DNA of 64,000 nt from Xanthomonas hortorum (GCF_024339125.1 NZ_CP101417.1:4599001-4663000), one strand, 5' to 3'; shown: positions 35,664 to 47,145, counted from the first letter of the stretch. Numbers and translations are program-made. Notes: generated by a model not told the origin, from the sequence alone.

Positions 35664-35739
35664 TGGTGGCCGAGGACGGAATCGAACCGCCGACACGGGG
35701 ATTTTCAATCCCCTGCTCTACCAACTGAGCTACTCGGCC
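35664..35739 (-). tRNA. tRNA-Phe (GAA)
   Basis: The 76-nt minus-strand tRNA has acceptor stem GGCCGAG / CTCGGCC, a D-arm with AGCTCAGTTGGTAGAGC, anticodon loop TTGAAAA (anticodon GAA) in stem GGGGA/TCCCC, the TpsiC loop GGTTCGATTCC and an encoded CCA. The integrase remnant abuts its 3' end, the classical attachment site position. Confidence 0.97.
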
Positions 35740-35919
35740 ACTACCTGCAACGCGATGCCTGCGTTGCGAGGACGCGCATCATAGCGAGCAGGCGCAGTTT
35801 GGGCAAGCCTTGCACGCAACTTTGTTGCGGGCCGGTGCCGGCAGCCGGGTTTCTTGCGCCGGTTCACGCCGCGCGGCGGGTGGCATGGCCTAGCCTGCGC
35901 GCGTCCCGAGGAGATTGTC

Positions 35920-36456
35920 ATGCGCCTGCCCCGCCTGCTGCTGTCGTTCGCTTTGCTGCTGCCATTGACCGCTGTTGCCCAACAGCCGATACGCGCGGTG
36001 CCGCAGCTGGACATCTCCCGGTACGCCGGGCAGTGGCACGAGATCGCGCACCTGCCGGTGTCGTTCCAGAAGAAGTGCCGCAGCGATATCACCGCCAGCT
36101 ACACCTTGCGCGACGATGGCTTGATCGGCGTGCGCAACGGCTGCCGCACCGCCGATGGCGCCCTGACCCAGGCCGAGGGTGTGGCGCGGCCGGTCGCCGG
36201 GCACCCCGGCCAGTTGCAGGTGCGCTTCGCTCCGGAATGGCTGAGCTGGCTGCCGCTGGTGTGGGCCGACTATTGGGTGATCGCGCTCGACCCGGACTAT
36301 CAATGGGCGGTGGTCGGCGAGCCGGATCGCAAGTACCTGTGGATCCTGTCGCGCTCGCCACAGATGCAGCGCGCGCAGTTTGAACAGCTCAAACGCCAAG
36401 CCACGCAGATGGGCTACGACCTGTCGCCGCTGATCGTGGCGGCGCCATTGCTGTGA
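35920..36456 (+). CDS. blc: Lipocalin family protein (Blc-like)
   Basis: The 178-residue product has a signal peptide (residues 1-21, ending AVAQQ), with no lipobox cysteine at the site used by E. coli Blc. The lipocalin signature is DISRYAGQWHEIAHLPVSFQ; later ALDPDYQWAVVGEPDRKYLW is the typical second conserved region. It would bind lipids in the periplasm, linked to envelope stress in relatives. A GAGGAG ribosome site supports the ATG at 35920. Confidence 0.88.
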   Translation: MRLPRLLLSFALLLPLTAVAQQPIRAVPQLDISRYAGQWHEIAHLPVSFQKKCRSDITASYTLRDDGLIGVRNGCRTADGALTQAEGVARPVAGHPGQLQVRFAPEWLSWLPLVWADYWVIALDPDYQWAVVGEPDRKYLWILSRSPQMQRAQFEQLKRQATQMGYDLSPLIVAAPLL

Positions 36457-36570
36457 GTGCAGCGCTGTGACCGCACGCCCTCTGCACCGTGCACGCAGCA
36501 AGGCAGCAAGGCAGCAACCGTACTGCGTAGTATTCTTGGCGCCGCCTTACCCAGCCAAGGATCCGAGTAC

Positions 36571-37047
36571 ATGCGTCGTGCCTATCGCCTTGTGATTGTG
36601 TCGCTGACCTGCGCCCTGCTGCTGAGCGCCTGCGGCGGCGCGGTGCGCCGCGTCTCCGAGCCGGCCGCCCGCATCCAGCAGCTGACCGTGCGCCCAGATG
36701 GCGCCTGGTCGGTGGACCTGCGGCTGCAAAACTACAGCAGCATCCCGATGCAGTTCGAGCGCGTGGCGCTGGAGATCTCCGCCGGCGACCAGCTGGCCGG
36801 CAAGCTCGACCAGGCCGTGGGTATTTCGATCGGCCCGGAGACCGCCGACGTGGTGACTGTCACCCTGCAGCCGACCTCGCTGGGCCGCCTCACCGTCGCC
36901 GACGTGCTCGCCAGCGGGCGCTCGCTGCCGTACACGCTCAAGGGCACGGTATGGGCGACCCCGCAGGACAAGAAGCAGCGCGATTTCACCGTCGAATCGC
37001 GCAATACGCTCAGCCCGGCCCCCGGCCTCAACGGCGTGCTGCGCTGA
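36571..37047 (+). CDS. LEA14-like (WHy domain) lipoprotein
   Basis: The 158-residue product has a lipoprotein signal with lipobox LLSAC (Cys 21) and a single LEA type 2/WHy-like beta-domain (LRLQNYSSIPMQFERVALEI, then GPETADVVTVTLQP). Such proteins are linked to desiccation or envelope stress. It is 37 bp upstream of the acyl-CoA dehydrogenase gene and may share its transcript. Confidence 0.7.
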   Translation: MRRAYRLVIVSLTCALLLSACGGAVRRVSEPAARIQQLTVRPDGAWSVDLRLQNYSSIPMQFERVALEISAGDQLAGKLDQAVGISIGPETADVVTVTLQPTSLGRLTVADVLASGRSLPYTLKGTVWATPQDKKQRDFTVESRNTLSPAPGLNGVLR

Positions 37048-37084
37048 CGCGCACGCCTTCCCGCACTCGTTTGAAGGACTCCGC

Positions 37085-38878
<1,794 letters not shown>

Positions 38879-38887
38879 TCGCTGCGA

Positions 38888-38916
38888 TACACAAACTGTC
38901 AACGATCGGGTATAAG
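38888..38916 (+). promoter_or_regulatory. Candidate promoter of HNH gene, near-leaderless
   Basis: TATAAG (38911-38916) has a 17-bp spacer from a weak TACACA. The ATG of the next gene is only 12 bp beyond the -10, and no Shine-Dalgarno is seen, so the mRNA would have almost no leader. Confidence 0.35.
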
Positions 38917-38927
38917 CTGTTTTCCCG

Positions 38928-39584
38928 ATGGAGACAGACACTCACGCACGTGGTGTGATCGTCCCCGGCGGCTTCGATGCCCCGGTCGCGGGCAGCTCTG
39001 TCGCTGCGTTTCAGCAACTTCCCGCATTGCGCCTGCTCTCGCTCGATGCGCATGGCCGGGTGCTGGACTGGATCAACTGGCAAGACGCCGCCTGTCTGTA
39101 CGCACGCGGCGCGGTCTCCTGGACGCTGGGCGAACCGTGCATGCAAATCCATGGCGGCATCTCGCGGCTGACCGGCGAGCGCAGCGTGCTGGAATTGCAT
39201 CCCATCATCGCCGCGCGTGGTCACGCACGCTCGCGCGCACTGGACCCGACCCCCACGCTCAGCAACACCGCGTTGTTCGCACGCGATGCGCAGCTGTGCC
39301 TGTATTGCGGCCAGCACTTCAGCCGCCCGCAACTGACCCGCGACCATGTCATGCCGGTGTCCAAGGGCGGTCGCGATACCTGGGAGAACGTGGTCACTGC
39401 TTGCTTCCAGTGCAACTCGCGCAAGGCCAACCGCACGCCACAGCAGGCGCATATGCCGCTGCTGGCGGTGCCGTATAGGCCGAGCTGGATCGAACATCTG
39501 ATCCTCTCCAACCGCAATATCCTCTCCGATCAGATGGCGTTCCTGCGCGCGCAGTTGCCCAAGCGCTCCAAGCTGTCGCTGTAG
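38928..39584 (+). CDS. HNH endonuclease family protein
   Basis: The 218-residue product has a C-terminal HNH domain (CLYCGQHFSRPQLTRDHVMP, then CFQCNSRKANRTP) with two CxxC zinc pairs and the DHV/N/H catalytic arrangement. The N-terminal 110 residues are of unknown role. HNH proteins of this single-copy type are widespread in gamma-proteobacteria; the target is unknown. No restriction partner is adjacent. Confidence 0.85.
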   Translation: METDTHARGVIVPGGFDAPVAGSSVAAFQQLPALRLLSLDAHGRVLDWINWQDAACLYARGAVSWTLGEPCMQIHGGISRLTGERSVLELHPIIAARGHARSRALDPTPTLSNTALFARDAQLCLYCGQHFSRPQLTRDHVMPVSKGGRDTWENVVTACFQCNSRKANRTPQQAHMPLLAVPYRPSWIEHLILSNRNILSDQMAFLRAQLPKRSKLSL

Positions 39585-39652
39585 CGCGTGTCATCCATCC
39601 CCGCGCACATCGCACGGGCTTGCACGTATTCGGGCTCAACAAGAGCGAGTAA

Positions 39653-39668
39653 GTGGACCTGGGTCCAC
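39653..39668. promoter_or_regulatory. Palindrome upstream of dxs
   Basis: GTGGACC-TG-GGTCCAC has perfect 7-bp arms and lies in the 343-bp gap before dxs. It may be a dimeric regulator site. Nothing else in 39585-39927 looks like a gene. Confidence 0.35.
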
Positions 39669-39927
39669 GCCTGTGCGATGACGCAGTAAATCGTGCGGCT
39701 GACCAGCACTGTCGTTTCAGCCACCAACTCCCAGCGCCTGGCGTTCGCACGCCCAGCATGCATCTGCGCGTCCAACCGGGTGCGGCAGATTGCCGCATGT
39801 ACAGGCGTTCACCGTGCCCGCCAGCAATGGCGGCGAGCGCAGCCATCACTTCCCGCTGACAGCTGAACCGGTTTGCTTGCCGGGCCTTCGCATGGGGAGG
39901 ACAATATGGCTTCAGAACATTGACACG

Positions 39928-41847
39928 ATGATGATCGATTCCACCCGCTATCCGCGCCTGTCGCGCATCCAGACCCCCGACGATCTGCGTCGCTTCGACG
40001 AGGCCGAGCTCACGGCGATCGCCGAAGAACTGCGTTCCTACCTCATCGAGTCGGTGGGCAAGAGCGGCGGGCACTTCGCGGCTGGCCTGGGTGTGATCGA
40101 ACTCACCGTCGCCTTGCACTACCTGTATCAGACCCCGGTCGATCAGCTGGTGTGGGACGTGGGCCATCAGACCTACCCGCACAAGATCCTTACCGGCCGT
40201 CGCGACCAGATCCACACGGTCAAGCAGAAGGACGGCGTGGCGCCGTTTCCCAAGCGCGAAGAAAGCATCTACGACACCTTCGGCGTCGGCCATTCGTCGA
40301 CCTCGATCTCGGCCGCGCTGGGCATGGCGATCGCCGCGCAGCGCAACGGCGACGAGCGCAAGGTGGTGGCGGTGATCGGCGACGGCGCGATGACTGCCGG
40401 CATGGTCTACGAGGCGCTCAATCACGCCGGCGGCATGGACCCGGAACCGAACCTGCTGGTGATCCTCAACGACAACCGCATGTCGATCTCCGAAGCGGTC
40501 GGCGGGCTGACCAAGATGCTGGGCCGTGCCAGCGGCAGCCGCACGCTCAACGCGATCCGCGAGGGCGGCAAGAAGATCCTCGGCGACAAGAAGAACAACC
40601 CCACCGCGCGCTTCGTGCGGCGCTGGGAAGAACACTGGAAAGGCATGTTCGTGCCGTCCACGTTGTTCGAAGAAATGGGCTTCCACTACACCGGCCCGAT
40701 CGACGGCCACGATCTGCCCAGCCTGGTTGGCGCACTGAAGACCTTGCAGACGCTCAAGGGCCCGCAGTTGCTGCACGTCATCACCACCAAGGGCAAGGGC
40801 TACGAGCTGGCCGAAGGCGACCAGATCGGCTACCACGCGGTGGGTCCGTTCGATCCGAGCAAGGGGCTGATTGCCAAGGCCGGCGCCAAGAAGCCGACCT
40901 ATACCGATGTCTTCAGCGACTGGGTCTGCGACATGGCCGCGGCCGAGCCAACGCTGCTGGTGATCACTCCGGCAATGCGCGAAGGCTCGGGCCTGGTGCG
41001 TTTCAGCAAGGAGTATCCGCAGCGCTATTTCGACGTGGCGATTGCCGAGCAACATGCGGTCACGTTAGCGGCCGGCATGGCGACCCAGGGCGCAAAACCG
41101 GTGGTGGCGATCTACTCCACCTTCCTGCAGCGCGGTTACGACCAGCTGGTGCACGACGTGGCGGTGCAGAAACTGGACGTACTGTTTGCGATCGATCGCG
41201 GCGGCGTGGTCGGCCCCGATGGCGCCACCCACGCCGGCAATCTGGATCTGAGCTTCCTGCGTTGCGTGCCGCATATGGTAGTGATGGCGCCGGCAGACGA
41301 AGCCGAGTGCCGCCAGATGCTGACCACCGGCGTGCGCTACGAAGGCCCGGCAGCAGTGCGCTACCCGCGTGGCACAGGCCCAGGCAGTGCGCTCGACACA
41401 TCGCTCACCACCTTGCCGATCGGCAAGGCGCAGCTGCGCCATAACGGCGCACGCATCGCCCTGCTCGGCTTCGGCGCGAGCGTGGATGCGGCAGAAGCGG
41501 TCGGGCGCGAACTCGGCCTGACCGTGGTCAACATGCGCTTCGTCAAACCGCTCGACAAAGCCATGCTTCTGGAACTGGCCAAGAGCCACGAAGGCTTCGT
41601 CACCATCGAAGACAACGTCGTCGCCGGTGGCGCCGGCTCCGGTGTGGCAGAGCTGCTCAATGCCGAAGCGATCACCATGCCGATGCTGCACCTGGGCCTG
41701 CCCGACAGTTTCCAGCACCACGCCAGCCGCGAAGACCTGCTGGCCGACGCCGGAATCGACCAGGCCGGCATCCGCGCCGCGGTGCTCAAGCGCTGGCCGC
41801 AGCTGATGGTCAGCAAGACGCCTTCGTTGAATGCTGCTGCGGGCTGA
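39928..41847 (+). CDS. dxs: 1-deoxy-D-xylulose-5-phosphate synthase
   Basis: The 639-residue thiamine-diphosphate enzyme condenses pyruvate and glyceraldehyde 3-phosphate at the start of the MEP isoprenoid pathway. Visible are [15 protein letters not shown], the ThDP motif [18 protein letters not shown], the transketolase pyrimidine domain ([29 protein letters not shown]) and the C-terminal domain ([20 protein letters not shown]). ATGs at 39928 and 39931 both fit; longer frames to 39790 are not supported. It is a single gene. Confidence 0.95.
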   Translation: MMIDSTRYPRLSRIQTPDDLRRFDEAELTAIAEELRSYLIESVGKSGGHFAAGLGVIELTVALHYLYQTPVDQLVWDVGHQTYPHKILTGRRDQIHTVKQKDGVAPFPKREESIYDTFGVGHSSTSISAALGMAIAAQRNGDERKVVAVIGDGAMTAGMVYEALNHAGGMDPEPNLLVILNDNRMSISEAVGGLTKMLGRASGSRTLNAIREGGKKILGDKKNNPTARFVRRWEEHWKGMFVPSTLFEEMGFHYTGPIDGHDLPSLVGALKTLQTLKGPQLLHVITTKGKGYELAEGDQIGYHAVGPFDPSKGLIAKAGAKKPTYTDVFSDWVCDMAAAEPTLLVITPAMREGSGLVRFSKEYPQRYFDVAIAEQHAVTLAAGMATQGAKPVVAIYSTFLQRGYDQLVHDVAVQKLDVLFAIDRGGVVGPDGATHAGNLDLSFLRCVPHMVVMAPADEAECRQMLTTGVRYEGPAAVRYPRGTGPGSALDTSLTTLPIGKAQLRHNGARIALLGFGASVDAAEAVGRELGLTVVNMRFVKPLDKAMLLELAKSHEGFVTIEDNVVAGGAGSGVAELLNAEAITMPMLHLGLPDSFQHHASREDLLADAGIDQAGIRAAVLKRWPQLMVSKTPSLNAAAG

Positions 41848-41874
41848 GGCCTGCGATCGCTAGAGCGACTTGGG

Positions 41875-42206
41875 GCGGCTAACAAAACCTCTCGAACGCT
41901 TTATCGAGGGCGACAACGTGCTGGTCGCACTCGCCCTCGTTGGACACTGGAGCGATGTCGGCAATGGCAATGCCATTGCTCGGATCGACAGGAGCCGAGC
42001 ATGACCGCATCGGACGGTCGCGCCGCGCGCACTGCCCGCAACCATGCACACTGACCCTCTCGACTGGCCCTTGCCCGCCCACCGTCGCGGGACCTTACGC
42101 GGCATGGATGCCGCGTAAGGTCCCGCGATGGTGGGCGGGCAAGGGCCCCGCAACCAAGCTGCAGATCAGCCGGCTGCGCACACTTGGCAGTTTTGTGAGC
42201 CGCTCT
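41875..42206. repeat. TAACAAAA-ended element E3, interrupted by a composite repeat
   Basis: GCGGCTAACAAAA (41875-41887) and TTTTGTGAGCCGC (42191-42203) form inverted ends like those of E1. The composite hairpin repeat (copy 3) lies between them, which enlarges the element to about 330 bp. No gene is seen in 41848-42325. Confidence 0.5.
42042..42148 (+). repeat. Composite intergenic repeat, partial copy 3
   Basis: This copy carries only the linker end (CCATGCACACTGACC) and hairpin 2: arms TTGCCCGCCCACC and GGTGGGCGGGCAA, inner arms GGGACCTTACGCGGCAT and ATGCCGCGTAAGGTCCC. The fold is an almost perfect palindrome of about 75 bp. It lacks the GTACTTGCGGCGTG segment found in the other copies. 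Confidence 0.8.
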
Positions 42207-42325
42207 TGGATGTTCAGTCCCGGCAGGCGATTGGAGATTCGCCTGCCCGTATCAACCGCGACCCAAGCGTCGTGTTGACGCGGCTGCGCTGACGCAATGC
42301 GCGACCGATCTCGCGTGGCGACGCA

Positions 42326-43582
42326 TCAGACCTGCGGCACCACACCGGTCTGCGCAAACGTATTCACCAACCGCATGATGCGTGCCTGCGCATCGATGGC
42401 GTGCAGCTCCGTTTGCAATCGACGCACGCCTGACGGCAGCTCGCTCGTGCCAAGCGCCTCGCGCAACAGTGCCGGCAATTCGTCCAGCGCGCGCAACCAC
42501 CAGGCTGCTCCGGCGACCTGCAGGCGTGCGGCGTGGTCGAACTGGTCGTAGTCCAGCGGATACACGATCGATGGCAAGCCGGCAGCGAGGCAGGCGTACA
42601 GAATGCCGGCGCCGCCGTGGTGCACCACCAGCGCGTAGCGATGCAGGTGCTGCGCATAGTCGACATACGGCAGACGTTGATAGTTGCCGTGCGCCTGCTG
42701 CTGCGGCGCTGCGGTATCGCCATCGCTGAAATGAAAGATCACTTCCGGGAACTGCGGCGCCAACGCGCGCAGCACCGCATCCATGTGGTGTTTGACCCAG
42801 TGCAGATGCGTGCCCAGCGTCACCAGCACATGCCGCTGCCCAGCGACGAACTCAGGCGACGCAACTGCCGATGGCGGCGTACACAACTGCGGCCCGACGA
42901 AGCGCACCGCCGCAGGCCAGCGCTGCGCCAACTCGAACGACGGCAGACCCAACGCCAGGATGCACTGCGGCGAATACACCGCCTCGCTACGATCGCTGCG
43001 ATATATCGCCGGCAATCCGCAGGCATGCATCTGGCGCCGATAACAGGCATGCACGCTTCGTTTGAATCCACGCGTCAAACGCCGCGCGATCGCATGCCAG
43101 ATCCGCTGCGTTACTGTGGTCGCCGGCAGCAGACCGCCGAAATACGCTGGAGGCCCGTCGACTGTTTCGATCACGCACGGCGACGGCATGCTGGTCCACC
43201 ACGCGATGTCCATCGCCTGCGCCGCCAGTCCTGCGCTGGGCAAGGTGAAATCGACGATCACCAGGTCCGGCCTGCGCTCGCGCCAGCGCGCTTTCAGCGC
43301 ATCCCCCATCCGCGCCATCAACCCAAGCGCATTGTGCAGTTGTCGACGCAAGCGCAACGGGTTGTGGCCCACCGCGTGCGGTGGGTTGGCGATCTCCAGC
43401 AACAGCCGATCGGCTTGCGCATCCAGCACACTGACTGCGCTCAGCCCGCATGCACGGATGCGCGCCTGCGCCGCTGGCGTGCTGATGACCTGCACCTGGT
43501 GATGCGGCGCCAGCTGACGGGCGATCGCAAGGATCGGATGCAGGTGCCCGCTATATGGCGGTGCGATCAGATCGATGCGCAT
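42326..43582 (-). CDS. GT1/MGT-family glycosyltransferase
   Basis: The 418-residue product opens with DLIAPPYSGHLHPILAIARQ and has the UGT-like nucleotide-sugar site VVHHGGAGILYACLAAGLPS. This family glucosylates lipids, carotenoids or polyketides with UDP-sugars. No signal peptide; likely cytoplasmic or membrane-associated. It is the last gene of the cluster running from gumO and overlaps the preceding gene by 32 bp. Acceptor unknown. Confidence 0.85.
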   Translation of the reverse strand: MRIDLIAPPYSGHLHPILAIARQLAPHHQVQVISTPAAQARIRACGLSAVSVLDAQADRLLLEIANPPHAVGHNPLRLRRQLHNALGLMARMGDALKARWRERRPDLVIVDFTLPSAGLAAQAMDIAWWTSMPSPCVIETVDGPPAYFGGLLPATTVTQRIWHAIARRLTRGFKRSVHACYRRQMHACGLPAIYRSDRSEAVYSPQCILALGLPSFELAQRWPAAVRFVGPQLCTPPSAVASPEFVAGQRHVLVTLGTHLHWVKHHMDAVLRALAPQFPEVIFHFSDGDTAAPQQQAHGNYQRLPYVDYAQHLHRYALVVHHGGAGILYACLAAGLPSIVYPLDYDQFDHAARLQVAGAAWWLRALDELPALLREALGTSELPSGVRRLQTELHAIDAQARIMRLVNTFAQTGVVPQV

Positions 43583-44183
43583 CTGCCCTCCCCTGCACGG
43601 CGTATTCGAGCCGCGCGATGAACGTCTGGCAATCGGCGAGCACCGCCGCGTTACGCAAGTAATTCATGTGCCCGCACGCGGGCCTCAGATCGATCGCAGC
43701 ACCGAACAGCGCGCGCGAGATCCAATCGCGCTGCCCTTGCAACACGCGCAACTGTGCGAACGAGGCAGGTGCGTTACAGACCGGACCGTAGGCGAACACT
43801 GCCAGACGCGTACGCAGTGCCTGCGGAAGCTGCAGCGCGGTGAGTAACTGCAGGCCGCAGCTGCCAGCCAGCACTACCGTGATCGGCGCCTGCTCCAATA
43901 GCGCCATGACACGCATGCGATCGGCGTCCACGATACGTGCGGCGCGTGCTGCCAGGTACTGCCGCGCGTTGGAGAGACTGGCGCGCCAGAGCGGCGTGCG
44001 CCGGTGCGCAGCGCGATCGGGGCGATACGGATAATTGCAGTCGATCAGTTGCCGGCCCTGGCCTTGCAGCTGCTGCAAGAAGTGCTGCTGTTCGATGCTC
44101 AATGCGCAGCGCTGTGGATTGCTTTGCCCGGTAAGGAAGGCGATTTGCAGCGTAGCGCTGTCAATCGGCATGGAAACGCCCAT
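43551..44183 (-). CDS. Small alpha/beta-hydrolase-like protein
   Basis: The 210-residue product has a nucleophile-elbow-like VVLAGSCGLQLL (A-G-S-C-G, Ser or Cys as nucleophile) and a distal GHMNYLRNA with a possible catalytic His. It is shorter than usual hydrolases and carries no close family signature I recognise. It overlaps the GT21-like gene by 23 bp and the GT1 gene by 32 bp, so it is a fixed member of this cluster. An ATG at 44171 is an alternative start. Confidence 0.55.
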   Translation of the reverse strand: MGVSMPIDSATLQIAFLTGQSNPQRCALSIEQQHFLQQLQGQGRQLIDCNYPYRPDRAAHRRTPLWRASLSNARQYLAARAARIVDADRMRVMALLEQAPITVVLAGSCGLQLLTALQLPQALRTRLAVFAYGPVCNAPASFAQLRVLQGQRDWISRALFGAAIDLRPACGHMNYLRNAAVLADCQTFIARLEYAVQGRADAHRSDRTAI

Positions 44184-45315
44184 CCGGCAATACGCGGTAA
44201 CGACGCGTGCGCCAGCGGATCGTGCGCACCACAGCTGCATGCAGTAGATGCAGCGGCTGTAGAACTTCGGCGCAAATCGACAGCAATGGCCGGTGACGAA
44301 TCGCTCCGCTGACGCGCCATTGCACCAGACACAGCAGCAAGGCACGCAGCAGCAACGTAGTCAGCGCACATGCGATGGCCAGCCATGTTGGCTGCACGCA
44401 AACACACAGCAGCAAGCCCGTCAGCAACAGCGGCGGCAGCCCCTGCAGTACGAAAATTGCGCTGCGTACGAGCAACGTCTGACGGCGCAGCAGGATCAGC
44501 GCGAACAGCATCCACCGATGCATCTGACGCATGTAACTCGCAAGATCAGGTATCGCAGTGCGCATGGCCACCGGCGCGGTGGATTGGCGTACTCGCCCAC
44601 CGCGCTCACGCACCAGTGTTGCGAACGCCAGGTCGTCGGTCAGTTGCTCCAGCAACGCGGCAAAACCGCCCCAGGCGCGCAGTTGTTCGGTGCGGGCGGC
44701 ATAGCACATGCCATTGATGGTCAGCGGCGCGGCGAACGGCAGCCAGCCCAGATAGGTGAGCGCCGCATTGTTGTTGACGAACTGCGACAACAGGCGGCCA
44801 GCCAGCGTTGCGCTGTCCTGGTAATACGGCAGCGCAGTGACCACATCGGCGTGGGTCAGATCCTGCAACAACCGGGCAAGCGCGCTGTTGCTCAGCTGCG
44901 CATCGTCGTCGAGGATCAGGCTGATCGGTGCGCGCACATGCGGCAGCGCGTAGTCGAGCTTCCATGCTTTCGGATTGATGCCAGGTGGCGCCGGAGGCAC
45001 CAGCACACGCTCGATGCGTCGCTGCGGATACAGCATCACCAATGTATCGGCCACCGTGTTTCCTGCGCGATCCTCCGCATCCAGCAACCAGATGAAGTGT
45101 GCATCCGGCAATGCTTGCAGGTTGGCGGCAAGCACCTGCTGCAGATGCGCGTCGCCGCCGAGGACGGGCTGCAATATCGCCACCTCGGCCTGGGTTGCAG
45201 CGGCATCGCTCGATGGCCGCGCGCGTGCGCCGCGCACGACCCACAGCACCGCAGCCGTCTTGACCATCAGCACCGCTAGATAGGCCGCTGCCAACGCCAG
45301 TGCGGCTACGTCCAT
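44161..45315 (-). CDS. GT2/GT21 ceramide-glucosyltransferase-like membrane transferase
   Basis: The 384-residue product has an N-terminal transmembrane segment (about 3-26), the GT2 aspartates in WLLDAEDRAG and LILDDDAQLS, then LTDDLAFATL and the QMHRW (Q-x2-RW type) motif, and C-terminal membrane helices. This is the GT21 layout of ceramide glucosyltransferase and HpnI, which add sugars to lipids. It overlaps the SDR gene by 10 bp. Confidence 0.8.
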   Translation of the reverse strand: MDVAALALAAAYLAVLMVKTAAVLWVVRGARARPSSDAAATQAEVAILQPVLGGDAHLQQVLAANLQALPDAHFIWLLDAEDRAGNTVADTLVMLYPQRRIERVLVPPAPPGINPKAWKLDYALPHVRAPISLILDDDAQLSNSALARLLQDLTHADVVTALPYYQDSATLAGRLLSQFVNNNAALTYLGWLPFAAPLTINGMCYAARTEQLRAWGGFAALLEQLTDDLAFATLVRERGGRVRQSTAPVAMRTAIPDLASYMRQMHRWMLFALILLRRQTLLVRSAIFVLQGLPPLLLTGLLLCVCVQPTWLAIACALTTLLLRALLLCLVQWRVSGAIRHRPLLSICAEVLQPLHLLHAAVVRTIRWRTRRYRVLPDGRFHAD

Positions 45316-46265
45316 TGCGCCGCCTGCCAACGTACGAACGCCTCGATACCTTCTTCCAGGCCAACGCTGGGTTGCCCGAGATCGGCAAGCGTGCGTCGTG
45401 GATCGAAGGTCTTGGAGTAGGCAAATGCGCCAACACCGAAGCGGGTGATCGGCGGTTCGCCGCGCAGTCGCAGCAGGCGGTAGGCCGCCTCCACCACGCT
45501 TGCCATGCGCAGCGCGGTTGCGATACGTACCTCGCGCTGCGGCAACGGCAGCTGCAGGCGCGTCAGCAAGTCCATTAGCAACTGCTGCAGATCCACCGGC
45601 TGCGCATTGGTGAGGTTGTAGGCCGGCTGCAACCGCGGCGCGGTGGCCGCGCGATAGAGGTAATCGCACAACGTATCGATATAGATCAGATCGCCGATCA
45701 CCGGCTGGGTCTGGCCGACAAAGCGTGGCAACGCGCCTTTGCGCGCAGCGGCGATCACGCGCGGGAACAGCACCGTATCTCCCGGCCCGAAGACCGCGCG
45801 TGGGCGCAACACGGATTTCTCGCCTGGATAGTGATCGAGCAAGGTTTCGCCCAGATATTTGGTCTGCGCGTAGGTATTGACGAACGCCGGCCCGATCGGG
45901 CTGTCCTCGGTGAGGTCGTATTGATGCGCCTCGCGATAGAACACCGAACTCGACGACACATACAGCAGACGCGGGCAGCCATTGCGCGTGCAGAAATCGA
46001 TGACGTTGGCGGTGGCCTCTACGTTATGCAGCTGGAATTGCGCGCGCGTGCCCCACGGCGATGCCAGTGCCGCTGCATGAATTACCACATCCGGCTGCCA
46101 CTGCAGCGCGAACGGCCGGCTCAGATCGATGCGATGGTAGTTGGGTAGATCGCTGGCGCGGCGACCGATGCCATGGATCTCCACACCCGGCTGGTCCTGG
46201 AAACGCCGCAGGAACGAACCACCGACAAAACCGGAAGCGCCGGTCACGAGAATGCGCAGGCTCAT
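45306..46265 (-). CDS. NAD-dependent epimerase / 3-beta-HSD-like SDR
   Basis: The 319-residue extended SDR has ILVTGASGFVGGSF at the start and the catalytic YAQTK motif (Tyr-x3-Lys) in NTYAQTKYLGE with an upstream VSSSSVFY. The 3-beta-HSD/OleD-type fold could reduce a 2-alkyl-3-keto acid or modify a sugar nucleotide. The ATG at 46265 overlaps the gumP stop as ATGA; a GTG at 46271 is an alternative. Confidence 0.8.
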   Translation of the reverse strand: MSLRILVTGASGFVGGSFLRRFQDQPGVEIHGIGRRASDLPNYHRIDLSRPFALQWQPDVVIHAAALASPWGTRAQFQLHNVEATANVIDFCTRNGCPRLLYVSSSSVFYREAHQYDLTEDSPIGPAFVNTYAQTKYLGETLLDHYPGEKSVLRPRAVFGPGDTVLFPRVIAAARKGALPRFVGQTQPVIGDLIYIDTLCDYLYRAATAPRLQPAYNLTNAQPVDLQQLLMDLLTRLQLPLPQREVRIATALRMASVVEAAYRLLRLRGEPPITRFGVGAFAYSKTFDPRRTLADLGQPSVGLEEGIEAFVRWQAAQWT

Positions 46266-47110
46266 CGCCACTCCGGTTGATAACGGTCAAGGCTGGGCTG
46301 GCAGTGCGAAGGCAGGATCGCCAGCTCAGGATGCACTTGCGACAGCCCGTGCAACTGATGCACGGTGCGTTGAAACGCTGCCCAATCGTCCATCAATAAC
46401 CGCGTGGGCCATGCTGGCCATTGCAGCGTTGCCCACGTCACCGACGACCACACCGCGTCGGCACACAGCAACACCTCGCGGTCGTGCTGATCGCGTAACC
46501 ACAGGCCCATCTGCCCAGGCACGTGTCCGGGCAACGGCACCGCCAGCACGCTGCTGTCTTCGAACAGATCGTAGGCCTCACCCAACCCTTGCCAGGCACC
46601 GGTCAGCGCGCGCACTGGCGCTTGTTCGGCGAACTGCAGCCGTCGATCGAAATCGGCCGGCAGCAGCTGCGGCAACAAGGCACGGCGCAGGCCGCCAAGG
46701 CGCGAACAACTGCGCAGCTGTTGATAATCCGCACGCAAGCAGATGAAGCGCGCATTCGGCAGATCGCGCAGACCGCCGACATGGTCAGCATGGAAGTGCG
46801 AAATCAGGCACCAGGCAATCTCCTCCAGCTGCACGCCGCGACGCGCCAACTGTGCGCCCAGCGTTTCGTGCGCGGGCAAGCTCACCGGCGTGGTCAAGCG
46901 GTACAGGCGCTCGGGCCAGGGATCGGTGGCGCGAAAGAAATGCGCGGCATAACCGGTGTCGTACAGCAGCGCCCCACGCTGCGGATGCCGAATCAGCACG
47001 CTCAATGCCGGGAACTCCACCGCATGCCAGTGCCCGTCCGCACGCACCATGCGCTCGCAATGGCGGCAATGGCCGATGCGCAGCAACTCCAGCTGCACGC
47101 GCGGCGGCAT
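46262..47110 (-). CDS. gumP: MBL-fold metallohydrolase GumP
   Basis: The 282-residue product has the metallo-beta-lactamase motif SHFHADHVGG, then PLPGHVPGQMG and a further LCADAVW, giving a full dinuclear zinc site of the lactonase/quorum-quenching-like group. Its place after gumO gives the gumP name. It is not needed for xanthan backbone synthesis in the accepted pathway. Its substrate may be the lipid intermediate of the downstream cluster (inference). Confidence 0.85.
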   Translation of the reverse strand: MPPRVQLELLRIGHCRHCERMVRADGHWHAVEFPALSVLIRHPQRGALLYDTGYAAHFFRATDPWPERLYRLTTPVSLPAHETLGAQLARRGVQLEEIAWCLISHFHADHVGGLRDLPNARFICLRADYQQLRSCSRLGGLRRALLPQLLPADFDRRLQFAEQAPVRALTGAWQGLGEAYDLFEDSSVLAVPLPGHVPGQMGLWLRDQHDREVLLCADAVWSSVTWATLQWPAWPTRLLMDDWAAFQRTVHQLHGLSQVHPELAILPSHCQPSLDRYQPEWR

Positions 47111-47145
47111 CAGTGCGAGTCCTGTTCGGGAAGTAAGTACACGTC

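Noticed and set aside
39394..41055. 553-residue minus-strand frame
   Set aside because: Antisense to dxs and the HNH gene; no domain.
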